From NCBI RefSeq assembly GCF_033958435.1, contig NC_134167.1, positions 6,096,001 through 6,160,000 of the forward strand: 64,000 nt of DNA. The letters run 5' to 3'. Positions 45,946 to 56,848 of this stretch are shown here, piece after piece (the stretch's first letter is position 1; each line of letters opens with the position of its first letter). The stretch comes from Carettochelys insculpta (Eukaryota; Chordata; Testudines; Carettochelyidae). Under the pieces are notes generated by a model. That model was not told the origin of the DNA and made no database searches. It saw nothing but the letters and a program-made list of their open reading frames with translations. The position numbers and the translations under genes are program-made.

Positions 45946-46352
45946 AATTAAGGCTACAAAATGCAAAAGTGCTTTTTAGAAGAGTTCTGGTTGTTACATG
46001 CTAACACTATACTCAGGCTTCAAGGGAGAGTACATTAAACATTAAGATAATAAAACAGACCCTAATAACTCTTACACACAAAATTCTTGGTGCTAACAAG
46101 GTTAGAAACAAGGACTGGGAATAGAATATGAAAGCTTCACTAAATATTTCTCTATGTTGAAAAGTGACAAACCAGTTTAAGAGCTCCATGGAAGATGGTT
46201 AGAGGACCTGCACACAGGACACTTCTCTCTCCCCTATGAGAGCTGGGCCAACCTCACAAAGGAATCTGGGAAACTGGAGTTATCTGAACTTGTCTGTGCA
46301 AAACTAGGGCAAAGTCTCCCAAATTATCAGGGCCTATCAACAAGAGGACGCT
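45946..46352. other. No gene or repeat recognised
   Basis: AT-rich spacer. Confidence 0.35.
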
Positions 46353-46637
46353 GGGGGCATGTCTATACTTCCAGGAAGATGGACCCAGTAAGAGTCGATC
46401 TTCCAGAGTTCGATTTTGCACATCTTTACCAAACTACTTGGGGATCGGCAGTTGACCCCTGTACACCTACCTATCATGAGGAGTAGGGGAGGGAGATGAG
46501 AGACATGCTCCTATCAACCTTCCTTAGTGAAGACAGTCAGGTAAGTTGATTTCGGATTTCAGAGTCTAGCTACGCAATTGCCATACCTAGAACTGCTAAT
46601 CTGAAATTAATTTTCAGCTCTAATGTAGACCTGGCCT
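46353..46637. mobile_element. MITE-like element, GTCTATAC end
   Basis: Left 'gggcatgtctatacttccag' and right 'taatgtagacctggcc' are inverted. The interior 'gttgacccctgtacacctac' and 'catgaggagtaggggaggga' correspond to 21490-21787. Confidence 0.55.
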
Positions 46638-47407
46638 GAAAAATCGAAAGCATAGTCTAAATGTAGATGACTGACTGTGGAAGCAGTTAAAATGGAATAT
46701 ATGATACGATTTGGTTGACGTGAACATTTGAGTAAGTGTTTGAAAGCTGTGAAATAAGAGCAATAACTGTCAGTTTCCAGAACACTGGAAGTTTTGTTTG
46801 CCTTTTTTTAGCAATGTCTGAGAGATACAGACGTTTAAAAATTATCCAGGTACAAGTTACCTGGAGTAAAAGTTAACCTTTTCAACCTTAACTGTCTTTG
46901 AAGAGAGAGTTTGTTTTGGAGTGCCTTGGTGGTGAGTGGAGACCATAAACAGATGTCTTCCTTTCTATTACATCTTTGAAAATTCAGAAGAAAATTATAA
47001 TTAAGTGAGCTATGATCCTATAATGCTTGTGTATTTAAGGTCTCTGCAATGCAAATTCACAATTATTCTTTGTTACATAAGTGTTAGTCACCCAGCTGTA
47101 TAAAAGCCATACCTAAAGTCAAAGGAACACATTTGCTAAAATGTTTTAACCTAAGTCAAGGTGTTCTAATGGTTTTATATAAAATGAGGTAGTCACCTTG
47201 GTAAAACATACGTTTTAAATACTTGGTTACATATCTACATGAAATTAACATCAGTTCTATTGAAAAATTTTAATTGACCATAGGTAGAAACTTATTTTAA
47301 TTCCATATGGCATTATAGCTGTGGCACTGTTTTGGCATCAAAAAGGGACTTTCGCCTGGACTGAGAGAAAGGTGAAAGGTTAATAGTGCACAGAATGAAA
47401 AAAGGTC
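46638..47407. other. No gene or repeat recognised
   Basis: AT-rich, unique-looking. Confidence 0.4.
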
Positions 47408-47414
47408 TCCAACA

Positions 47415-47608
47415 GAGGGTTACCATACTTGAACTTTCAAAAAAGAAGACACTCCTGAGGAGTGTATAAATATCTACTGACTCATGTTGTATTAATGTGT
47501 TATAGTATATCTAGTACTTCAATATGATGTGAGTTGGTCAATACTGATACAAATATACTCTCTCTCAGGGGTGTCCTCTTTTTTGAAAGTTCCAATATGG
47601 TAACCCTA
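47415..47608. mobile_element. hAT-like miniature element, 194 bp
   Basis: Ends 'gagggttaccatacttgaac' and 'gttccaatatggtaacccta' are inverted; both sides carry 'gaacttttt-like' and AAAAAAGA(A/G)GACAC words in opposite orientation. Flanks share TCCAACA (47408-47414 and 47609-47615), consistent with an 8-bp hAT-type duplication with one mismatch. Confidence 0.75.
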
Positions 47609-47615
47609 TCCAACA

Positions 47616-48279
47616 CTGTTCAGGGTGGCCACATGACATCTAAACTTTCCTCTACTCTTTCTCAGTAGTTGTTCTTTGAACAACTTGCTGTAGTCAGCAG
47701 AGATTTTTGAGAAAATAAAACTGACTGCTTGCTAAACAGAAGCCCAAATTACCAAGCAATTGCATGAAAATGACTCATGAAAGAATAGCAAAAATTAAAT
47801 TTCATGAATTAAATAAAAAAGATTCATATTGCTTTTCCTACCAGCATAATAAGAAAGCATATAAAAGCACTCTTTATGGACTCATTAGGAAAAGACAATT
47901 TGAGAGGACGTACAGGATTATAAAATAAGATGACATATTAGTTATTATGTGGCACGGGTAGTCACATAATATGAAAGGTCATAGCAGGAAACTGTTCTCC
48001 AGTCTTTGTGCAGCATTGCGGTGCCAAGTATAATTGAGCTGCAGAGTTTGTTTTATACTGTCTATTAACATTAATCAGCATTTGACAGGTGACAGACGCT
48101 AGTCATTTTGTTCAATTTATCCTTCCCAGGCACTTCTATATCATGATGCTGGACATTCTATAAATGTGAAGACAAAACAAAATTATTATTTTAATATCAT
48201 GTTAATTGTGATACCCAAGAAATATTTAGCATTGTGTGTTAATCTATTAATGCACTGTGTTAGATGAATTTATATTCAT
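47616..48279. other. No gene or repeat recognised
   Basis: AT-rich, unique-looking. Confidence 0.35.
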
Positions 48280-48282
48280 TAT

Positions 48283-48661
48283 GGTTGTGTCTGCACTTGC
48301 ATTCCTCTTTCGAAAGAGGTATGCAAATGCAGGGAATTGAAAATGCAAATGAGGGGTGGATTTACATATCTGGTGCCTAGTTTGCACATTGTTCTTTTGA
48401 AAGAAGTAAAGCAGTGCAGAAGGGGCTCTTCTGAAAGTAAAACCCATCTTTGAACAAACACTTCTTCCTTTAAAAAAACAAAAAAAAAGCAAGGATCCTT
48501 TCGAAAGAGCCCAATCTTCACTGCTTTTCTTTGTTTGAAAGAAACTCTTTCAAAAGAATACGCAAATTAGTCACTAGATATGTAAATCTGCTCATTTTCA
48601 TTTTTGATTTCCCTCATTTGCTTACCTCTTTCAAAAGAGAAATGCAAGTGTAGTCACAGCC
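48283..48661. mobile_element. Fold-back inverted-repeat element, 379 bp
   Basis: Ends 'ggttgtgtctgcacttgcat' and 'atgcaagtgtagtcacagcc' are inverted, and both arms have CTCTTTCGAAAGAGGTA-like words. TAT duplication flanks it (48280-48282 and 48662-48664). Same family as 31331-31741. The minus-strand frames 48247-48492 and 48279-48521 are produced by the repeat. Confidence 0.75.
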
Positions 48662-48664
48662 TAT

Positions 48665-49323
48665 AAGAATTTTTAGTATGATTTTCCTTTGAAAAAGATC
48701 ACACTATTATACTTTGAGCTCAGCATTTGTTTCCTTTATTTTTCACTGGTCTTTAGCTTCCCTTTTCTTGTTTTTAGGTTGGAGGGCTTCCATTTTTGAG
48801 CCACTCTGAGTATACAGAATGTGCAAAAAAACCCAAAACACTTCAGTGCTGTTTAAAATTCTAGACACAAATAACAGACACGTGCTCAATGTTTAAAGAC
48901 AGTGCAAAATAAATTTCAAAAAGAACTGAATCTGTATTTTATTCTTAGGTCTATTTATTGGAAAATGACTAATTTTTAAATAGCTGATATCCATTTTCAA
49001 ACTCCGGTATGTATCTATTAAGTGGACATAGATATAAAACAGTAAATGAAATAAATTATATTCACAGAGAACAATGCTTCAAATGTACAACAGGAATAAC
49101 TCAAAACGGCTCTCACTGGCACACTAAATTAACACAATACAGGGAAAGCAAAAAGCCACAAGAATGTAAATATATAAACGCCAACAGAAAGCCAAAGTTT
49201 CCAAATTTATCATTGATGATGGTGGGACTAATAATTCCTCCATCCTGCACAGTTCTGTTAGGCCAGCCTCTCTCTGCCACTTCTCCCCATGGGGCCCCCT
49301 TTCCCTGAGAGCCTGAAGCATCC
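48665..49323. other. No gene or repeat recognised
   Basis: AT-rich. The plus-strand frame 49009-49308 is unsupported. Confidence 0.35.
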
Positions 49324-49326
49324 TCA

Positions 49327-50036
49327 AGCTGCGTCTACACGTGCATGCTACTTCGAAGTAGCGGCACCGACTTCGAAATAGCGCCCGTCGCGTCTACACG
49401 CGTCGGGCGCTATTTCGAAGTTAACTTCGACGTTAGGCGGCGAGACGTCGAAGTCGCTAACCCCATGAGCGGATGGGAATAGCGCCCTACTTCGACGTTC
49501 AACATCGAAGTAGGGACGTGTAGACGATCCGCGTCCCGCAACATCGAAATAGCGGGGTCCTCCATGGCGGCCATCAGCTGGGGGGTTGAGAGATACTCTC
49601 TCTCCAGCCCTTGCGGGGCTCTGTGGTTACCGTGGGCAGCAGCCCTTAGCCCAGGGCTTCTGGCTGCTGCTGCTGCAGCTGGGGGTCCGTGCTGCATATA
49701 CAGGGTCTGCAACTAGTTGTTGGCTCTGTGTATCTTGCACTGTTTAATGAAAGTGTGTCTGGGAGGGGCCCTTTAAGGGAGCGACTTGCTGTTGAGTCCG
49801 CCCCGTGACCCTGTCTGCAGCTGTGCCTGGCTCCCTTATTTCGATGTGTGCTACTTTGGCATGTAGACGTTCCCTCGCTGTGCCTATTTCGATGTTGGGC
49901 TGAGCAACGTCGAAGTTGAACATCGACGTTGCCAGCCCTGGAGGACGTGTAGACGTTATTCATCGAAATAGCCTATTTCGATGTCGCAACATCGAAATAA
50001 GCTATTTCGAAGTTGGGTGCACGTGTAGACGTAGCC
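49327..50036 (-). mobile_element. CpG-rich 0.7-kb inverted-repeat DNA element, copy 2 (inverted)
   Basis: Reverse-complement relative of 18396-19113: it shares 'tcctccagggctggcaac' (as reverse), the ATCGAAATAG arrays, the CTGCTGCTGCTGCAGCTGGG run and the CTTCGAAGTAGCGGC subterminal word. Ends 'agctgcgtctacacgtgca' and 'gtgcacgtgtagacgtagcc'; 3-bp TCA flanks at 49324-49326 and 50037-50039. The alanine-rich frames at 49410-49712 (-) and 49646-49963 (-) correspond to those of copy 1. Confidence 0.8.
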
Positions 50037-50039
50037 TCA

Positions 50040-50700
50040 GTGTTTCAAACACCAGTGCCCCTGCCTGGGCACAAGGACCTCTGCCCCTGTGCCCTGCTTT
50101 TGGCTTGAACCACTTCAGAGGCTTCCTCTCAGTCAGCCCCCACCATCCTTTCATTCTAAGTACAGTGCTGCGATCCAGCTGACCCAGCATCTCTCACATC
50201 AAATGCCCTCCTCTCAAGCTGGTTGCCACCTGGTCCAAGCCCCGTCCATCAGGGATCCTGTCTGGGCTCTGCCCAGCCCTGGGGCTGTTTTGGTGCCCAG
50301 GAGCCATGGTGGCAGAGGGGCTAGTGATGAGTAGAGCTGCCTCCAGAGGTGTAACAAAGGGCAGAGCTCAGCTCTCAGGACACTTCCCCTTGCAGCCCCT
50401 GCACTGAGCCTTCCTTGGCCTCCATCCATGGGGAGGGTAGTTCATAAAGCCTGCTTGCCTCTGTTTCCCCACAGTGCCAAGGCTGCCCCCATTCCAGATG
50501 TCCACACTCTTGCACCAAGCCTATACTGGCTTTCCTCAGCCCCGGCAGCATGATCCCATCCCAGGCATTTTGACAGAGCCTACCACCAGCCCTGGGAGGA
50601 GTTGGGCAACTTCCAGCCTTAGACAGTGACTTCCCATGTGCCCAGCTCAACTCCACTGACAGGAGAGAGAAGCCAAGAGACAGCAGCTCAGATCCTCAGA
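50040..50700. other. GC-rich patch, no gene recognised
   Basis: C/T- and G-rich segment directly next to element copy 2, against an AT-rich background. Frames on both strands (50002-50190, 50089-50334, 50214-50429, 50375-50656) overlap and show no domain. It may be a mobile-element interior or unique GC-rich DNA; nothing distinguishes these. Confidence 0.35.
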
Positions 50701-51737
50701 GGGATTTAGGCCCCTCACTTCATTATGGTTAAATTCCTTTGAGGATCTTGTCCTGCAGGTCCAAAAGATACAGCAGAAGTTTCTAGTGTAAGTAGATGTC
50801 CCTGGCACAGGCATCAGAAAGTGAATTACCTGCTCAGTGAAATGTGCTGAGGTGCATCAGTATGTTATGTGCTCAAGGTTATTCTTTTTAGAGCTTTAAA
50901 TGAAACTCATAGGCAAAAGACTTTGAACCTTTGATTTAATGATATGGATGTGTTTTATAGCACACAAAACCAAACAGCCTATGATTTTGCAACTATATCT
51001 ACATGAAACAAAAAGTCACAATCCAGTATCTTTCATTTTAAACAATACTAGAGTTACTACTGTACTTTAGTCCCCCTTCAGAAATAGAATACGTAAGTTT
51101 TGTGTGCATGTGTGACTCTTTAGTGATAAAACACAGTACTATCATAACATCAACAGTAGTGGGCATCCTTCAGTCTGCATAGACTATGGATCGCTCCCGT
51201 TAAACATCAACAGACTGCAGACAATAAATGTTTACATGGAGGACATATGTAGGTTTGTTTAAAAAAAAACAGGTTCAAGATGGTTTGCAAACTTTGTTGC
51301 TATTTTTAACAGTAGTTCTGTGTGAAGTGTAGTGGAAAATAGGGTTAGAAAAGAACAGCCAAATACACACCCACAGACTCTGCTTTGAATTCCTTCAACA
51401 TGTCAGAAAGGCATTCATGTTTAGCTCATCTACTCTGCAATTATATTACCAAGCAGAATTCAGTCTGAAATAGAGGTAATGGGTTGATAATATAATTTAT
51501 TTTTCTTAGTGGTAGTTAATAATGGATTTATGGACTAACTATTATAATAGACTTCAGTATTAAAAGTGCGTGACATTAGAAGATCCAAATGACAGGAGAT
51601 AGCTGCATTCCCTTCCAACCGAGTGTAAGAGATCATTTGTACAGCCCTAATTGACTTTTGCAGCTTTCTTGTGTATGTTGATCAAACCATAGTCTGACAA
51701 AGAGAAGAAAACAAAGAAACTTATCTCTTTTCCTATT
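50701..51737. other. No gene or repeat recognised
   Basis: AT-rich, unique-looking. Confidence 0.4.
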
Positions 51738-52130
51738 GTCTGTGGACACACTAGCCCCTTCTTGCGGAGCGGTGATGGTAATGTGGCACTTTGGGATATG
51801 CTAATGGGCACTTCCATGAACATTAAGTCGCACATTAGCATAAGGGCAGCCATGTATTCTTCGAAACTGCCAGTTTTGAAATGCAGGCCACCCATGAAGC
51901 CAGGGGGCCTTTTGAAATGGTCACCTGATTTCAAAAGCCCCTTATTCCCAAAGCCAAAAGGCCCCAGCTACATGGGCAGCATGCATTTTAAAACTAGCAG
52001 TTTCAAAGTGCATGTGGCTGCCATTATGCTAATGAAGCACTGTATATTTATGGTAGGAGCTCAATAATATATCCTGAAGTGCCACATTACCATAGCCCCT
52101 CTGAAAGGAGGGGATAGTGTGGCCACAGCC
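51738..52130. mobile_element. Fold-back inverted-repeat element, about 393 bp
   Basis: Left end 'gtctgtggacacactagccc' is mirrored by 'gggatagtgtggccacagcc'. Next to each end lies the same word 'gtaatgtggcact' (inverted on the right as 'agtgccacattac'). Deeper, 'tgctaatgggcacttc' and 'gctaatgaagcactg' pair less well. The frames 51647-51934 (-) and 51762-52067 (+) traverse the hairpin. No target duplication is clear. Confidence 0.65.
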
Positions 52131-52869
52131 GCTGTGTGTGAAACAATCTAAGCCACGTTAAAGCTTCAAGGAAGTTTTTTTGGTCCAAGATAAATAGCAG
52201 CCATTTACATTGTAATCAGACTCAGATTCATTTTGCTTTTCTCCCGTTAATGCTTAAAAAGAAAAAAATCAAAATGAGAGATTACATTTGTGAAATGAGC
52301 TAGAAGAGTCTAGTGCACTTCCTCATTGACAAGTATATAGAGCACAGAAGCCATCACTGAATTTGGCATTCATTAGTATTTTTGTTAGCAGTTTCTGAAA
52401 TACACTTACTTCTCAAGTGAAACATGACAACTAATTAAGCTAATGTATAGAGCTAGAGAGAGAACAGTAGTTCTGTTTTGTGCAGGATTTTGCTATTTCA
52501 GAATAAGATTTCGTTCTGTTTTGGAATGATAATCAAAAGTTTTGAATTTCTCTGTGAAATGGAATTATGGCTCTCCATTCATCTCCAATGTAGACCTTCT
52601 TTAGGTCTTGGAAACTAAATCCTGGTGTTCTTGCTAAACACAAGATGGAATAATTGTATTTAGTTTTAACAATCTGAGTTAGTTTCCCAGGCCAGAAGAG
52701 CTCTGTGCACATTCAAAACGCTGTCTCTCACCACCAGAAGCTAGCTTAATAAAAGATAATTATCTTGCCTTCCCACCTGCTTTTCTCTCTGGTAGCCTGG
52801 GGCCAACATAGCTGCACCAGTTCCATATAGATACACGCACAATATCTATGTGATAAGTTCTACAGGCAC
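52131..52869. other. No gene or repeat recognised
   Basis: AT-rich, unique-looking. Confidence 0.35.
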
Positions 52870-52882
52870 ATCATTAATACTT

Positions 52883-53277
52883 TCAAAACAAAAATCAGTA
52901 AAGTAGCACTTTAAAGACTAACAAAATAATTTATTAGGTGAGCTTGTGTGGGACAGACACACTTCTTCAGATCATAGACAAGGGTTAGTGGGCACAAAAC
53001 ACACAAAAACACTCCTGATCCATAAACCGGTCAGCCAACATTTTAATGGAGTGGGCCATTCCGTTAATGACATAGGAGTTTGAGTCTTACTGAAGAGGAA
53101 TTTTCACACTACTGTGGAAAGAGAGGCTGCTGAACTCTCTCTTATATTCAAATTTGACACATTAAAACATGGTTTGAACCGTGATGCGAATTTTCTGGGT
53201 CATTATAGGGTCTTGTTTGCATACTTGGCTTTTGTTTTGATAGTGTATAGACTAGCACGGCTTTCTCTCTGTTACTA
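52883..53277 (+). mobile_element. Rearranged Penelope-like copy with endonuclease tail
   Basis: Bounded by a perfect 13-bp duplication ATCATTAATACTT (52870-52882 and 53278-53290). The left about 90 bp is the 3'-region core in inverse orientation ('gtagcactttaaagactaac', 'gtgggacagacacacttctt'). From about 53030 the plus strand reads the C-terminus of the GIY-YIG protein: VSQHFNGVGHSVNDIGV, one TGA, then 'VLLKRNFHTTVEREAAELSL' and on to a TAA that overlaps the end of the element. Minus strand at 25.7 kb encodes the homologous 'SEHFNGVGHFVKDL'. The last 15 bases before the tail coincide with the left inverted arm, so a template switch or inversion seems likely. Confidence 0.85.
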
Positions 53278-53527
53278 ATCATTAATACTTGCTGCATACC
53301 TTTGCAATTTATCACATCATGCTCTTCAAATCTCTGGGCAGAGGGCTACACCGTTTTTTAAACAAAAAGAAAACTTTCTGCTGTCTAAGACAATCTTAAA
53401 ACAGTTTAATGTAATTCTGATATGGAGTTAATCCTGTCCAAGCTGGCATTTGGTAAACATGGCTCAAAAGTGGTTAGATAACCTGATAGGGCACATCTGT
53501 GGGAGAGTTAGTCTTGATAGGCAATCT

Positions 53528-53770
53528 CTGGCTATCTCTACACTAGACATAGAAGTCAACTGCAAATACACAATTTTAGACACACGAATTGTGTAACTAA
53601 AATTGACATTGGTGGGCAACTTCAATGTCTGTTCACATGGAGGAAGGTTGATGGGAGCATTTCTCCTGTTGACTTTCCTTATTCCTTGTTGCTCATGAGG
53701 AATACCAAATGATGTGAGCAGTTGCAATCCATTAAAGTCCAGAGAGTTGAGCCTGATAATACAAATGGCT
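53528..53770. mobile_element. MITE-like fragment (21490-type)
   Basis: 'ctatctctacactagacata', 'aaaattgacattggtggg' and 'ttgctcatgaggaatacc' parallel the 21490-21787 family. The right end is not defined. The minus-strand frame 53464-53727 overlaps it. Confidence 0.5.
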
Positions 53771-54888
53771 GTTGTGCATGCTTACACTCTTAAATATATA
53801 TATTAAGCTACATTATTTTAATTAAAATTTATGCTTTCGTTTTGCTACTTCTCTGTATCTGTCTGTAGCAGTCACTGGGTTTCTTTTTTACTTTAGGGCG
53901 TTGGGGTTTTCTTAATGCTAGTTCTATTTTGATCACCCTCCAGTGCTTTCTGCAGTCACTTATCCTACATGTATTGAGTCTGATCTGATTGAGCCCCATT
54001 GCTTTACAAATGATCCTGAAGCACATGGTTATAACAGTGTATGACTTGGCAGATTTTCATCGCATAAATTTTCAGTGGCTCTGCTTACTCTTTATTGTAC
54101 TGAGATCAATAGATAAGAGAACCCTTAACCTACCAGTGTGCCAGAGTTCCTGACATGTATTGATAAGAATCGTCTATAAATTTAATGGAAATATTAGGTT
54201 GAGGTGCATTCATGCTTTGAATACCAAGTTTTCTTCAGTTTTTTCCACCTTGCTTTACACAAATTGGCCTTCTAAAAAGGCTTGGAGCCCTTTAGAGTCT
54301 GTGATTTGTAACTGAGCACCAAGATCAAATAGAAAGAATTAAATTACATTTAATTCCTAATGTAATTTTCTAGGTGTTAAATTATATTTTATTTATATTC
54401 TTTGGTTTTATGTTTATTTTCCATTTCATTTATTAAATTTCTGGTCTAGGAACTGTGTATATTACTTTAAACAGCATCCAATATTGCAAAATATTTTTTT
54501 TGTAAAATATTTTCTTCTCCATTAGATCTGCCACAGGAGAGTAGATGGGGCTATGTTATTCTCCATACTAACTGTGAAATAATTCTGCTGATCTCAGTGA
54601 AACCACTGTAAACTTATACTAGTATAAGTTGGAGCAGGATTTGACCCATTATCAAAACTTTTGCAGAGATTTATTGATAGCAAAACAGCATGTTGCTATT
54701 TATCATTTTAAATATTGTTCTGATGGTTCTTATGGAAGGAACCACTACCAGCTAATTTTTGGTTAGTACTTAGTTTTATCTGGGTACTCTGAAGAAACAA
54801 ACTCAAATGTTGAGTCTTATCCATAATTGCTTTGCACAGCATCTATTTTAGGGCAGAATATTGGGTTTTAACATGTGAAAGACACGAG
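53771..54888. other. No gene recognised; one ancient repeat fragment
   Basis: AT-rich. The part around 54590-54650 ('gatctcagtgaaaccactgt', 'aagttggagcaggatttgac') resembles the ancient family noted at 14136-14220. Confidence 0.4.
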
Positions 54889-55433
54889 AAGTAATTCTTC
54901 TGCTTTACTCTGCACTGGTTAGGCTTCAGCTGGAGATTTGTGTCGTGTTCTGGGCACTACGTTTCAAGGAAGATGTGGAGAAATTAAAGAAGGTCCAGAG
55001 AACAGCTACTAAAAGGATTAAAGATCTAGAAAACATGATCTGTAAGGGAAGACTGAAAGAATTGGGGTTTGTTTAGTTTGGAAAAGAAAAGACTGAGTTT
55101 GGATTTGGTAGCAGCTTTCAAATACCTACAAGGTATTACAAAGAAGAGGGAGGAAAAATTATTCTCCTTAACCTTTTGATGGTAGGACAAGAAGTAATCG
55201 ACTTAAATGGCAGCAAGAGAGGTGTAGGTAGGATGTTAGGAAAATTTCCTATCAGGGTGGCTAAACGTTGGAATAACTTACCTGAGGGAGTAGGTGGAAT
55301 TTCCATCATCAGAGATTTTTAAGAGCAGATTGGATAGGCATCTGTCAGGGATGATCTAAATGGTGCTTGATCCAGGGACTGGACTTGACCTCTTGAGGTC
55401 CCTTCCAGTTCTAATATTCTATGATTCTATGAA
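54889..55433 (+). mobile_element. CR1 LINE 3' end
   Basis: Plus-strand CR1: 'aagaaggtccagagaacagc', 'tacctacaaggtattacaaa', the 3' UTR 'gatccagggactggacttga', 'ggtcccttccagttctaata' and the tail 'ttctatgattctatg'. Stops in ORF2 frames. Belongs to the ATTCTATG-tail group rather than the CTTATGTT-tail group. Confidence 0.85.
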
Positions 55434-56652
55434 AACTATGAATCAATGCTGACAAGTATAAATCCATGTAGCTCCCCTACAGTAGCTCTGCTTTTGATCC
55501 TGGTCATACTAATAATGCCAATGACTACTTAGAGTCTGAAGTGTTGTGCTATGGCTGTTCTAGCCAGACTAGATGCTAGCTCTAGAGATCTTATGTCCTA
55601 AATAAGATGAAATCCATCCGTGGGGAAAGTGTCAATATGGAGTTTTTGTTCCATATCAGTCTCACTTAATTCCCACTTGTGAGTGCTAATGTGCTGCATA
55701 AGCCTTGAAACTGACCATTTGTATAGGAAACAAACGTCATCTCTACTTACCATAATAATGCTTCACTTCCCTTTTTCAAACCTTGGGAGAATATTCAGCT
55801 TACAACTTATTGAATTCTCTAGCATGGACTCTCCTGCTTCTCCACAAAAATAATCCTTTGAATAATTGAAAAAGTGCATACTAAAGGCCAAAAGTTATGT
55901 TAGTCATAAATGGCAATTGCTGAAATTATATGTATGTATCAGGAAAAGTGTGTTAGTTTCTTTTGGAGGGTCTCACATATTTCCCTTTTGAAACAGCAGT
56001 ATATACTGCACAAACACACACAGTTGTGTAGCAGTTGGCTTAATTTTTCTTGAAAATCTTGCTCTCGTCTGTTTTGAAAAGTACGCCGCTGTTGAGGTTT
56101 CAGAGCAATGCATTTGTTTCACACAACTGCTGGCAAAGCCAAAGACTGACTTATCCCCTTGTGTGCAATGCAAGCACTGGGTGTCAGGAAGAACCACATA
56201 TCCTTAAATACTTGTTAAGATGACACCCCTGACTCCATTTATTAAAGATTCATTTGGCTTGAGAACATACTTGAGTTTTGCAAATGATTACAAATGGCAA
56301 GGAGACTGAGTGCTGCTGGCATGAGAGATTGTATAGCATGAGTGTGCTGAGCTACCTGATAGGTGTGACAAAATGAAAGCAACTCTGGTTTCTGCATACA
56401 TCTTATTGCAAACTTTCTGAACAGCTAGTCAGTAGAGGCAATACAGAAACTAGGCTATCTTGTACTTGTAATGCCTGCTTTACAGTGACATAGGGCTCAC
56501 CTGCTCCAGAAACTAAGAGCAACCTGAAGTCTGTCCAATCACCTAATCAGTCTGGTATCACTCTAAAACATTAGCTGGGGATTCACTCCATTCCTAGTGT
56601 ACAGCAGCATCTCAGTCAAACCAGCCAAGCAGGACTCTTGCATTTCAGTCTC
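55434..56652. other. No gene or repeat recognised
   Basis: AT-rich, unique-looking. The minus-strand frame 55973-56197 is unsupported. Confidence 0.4.
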
Positions 56653-56664
56653 CTTAACCAGGAA

Positions 56665-56836
56665 TAACAAGCAGTCCTGTAGCACTGTAGGGACTAACAA
56701 ATTTATTAGGTCATGAGATTTCATGGGTAAGATACACAAAAGCTCATCACTTAATACTTTTGTTAGGCCCTAGGGTGCTACAGGGTTGCTTGCTATTTGT
56801 AAAGCTATGGATTAACACAGCTACGCCTCTGAGACT
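56665..56836. mobile_element. Penelope-derived fold-back, 172 bp
   Basis: Perfect 12-bp duplication CTTAACCAGGAA flanks it (56653-56664 and 56837-56848). The left inverted arm has 'taacaagcagtcctgtagca' and 'gactaacaaatttattaggt', the right arm 'cacttaatacttttgttagg', then the 3' tail 'ctatggattaacacagctac'. Second subfamily, like 45199-45330. Confidence 0.85.
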
Positions 56837-56848
56837 CTTAACCAGGAA

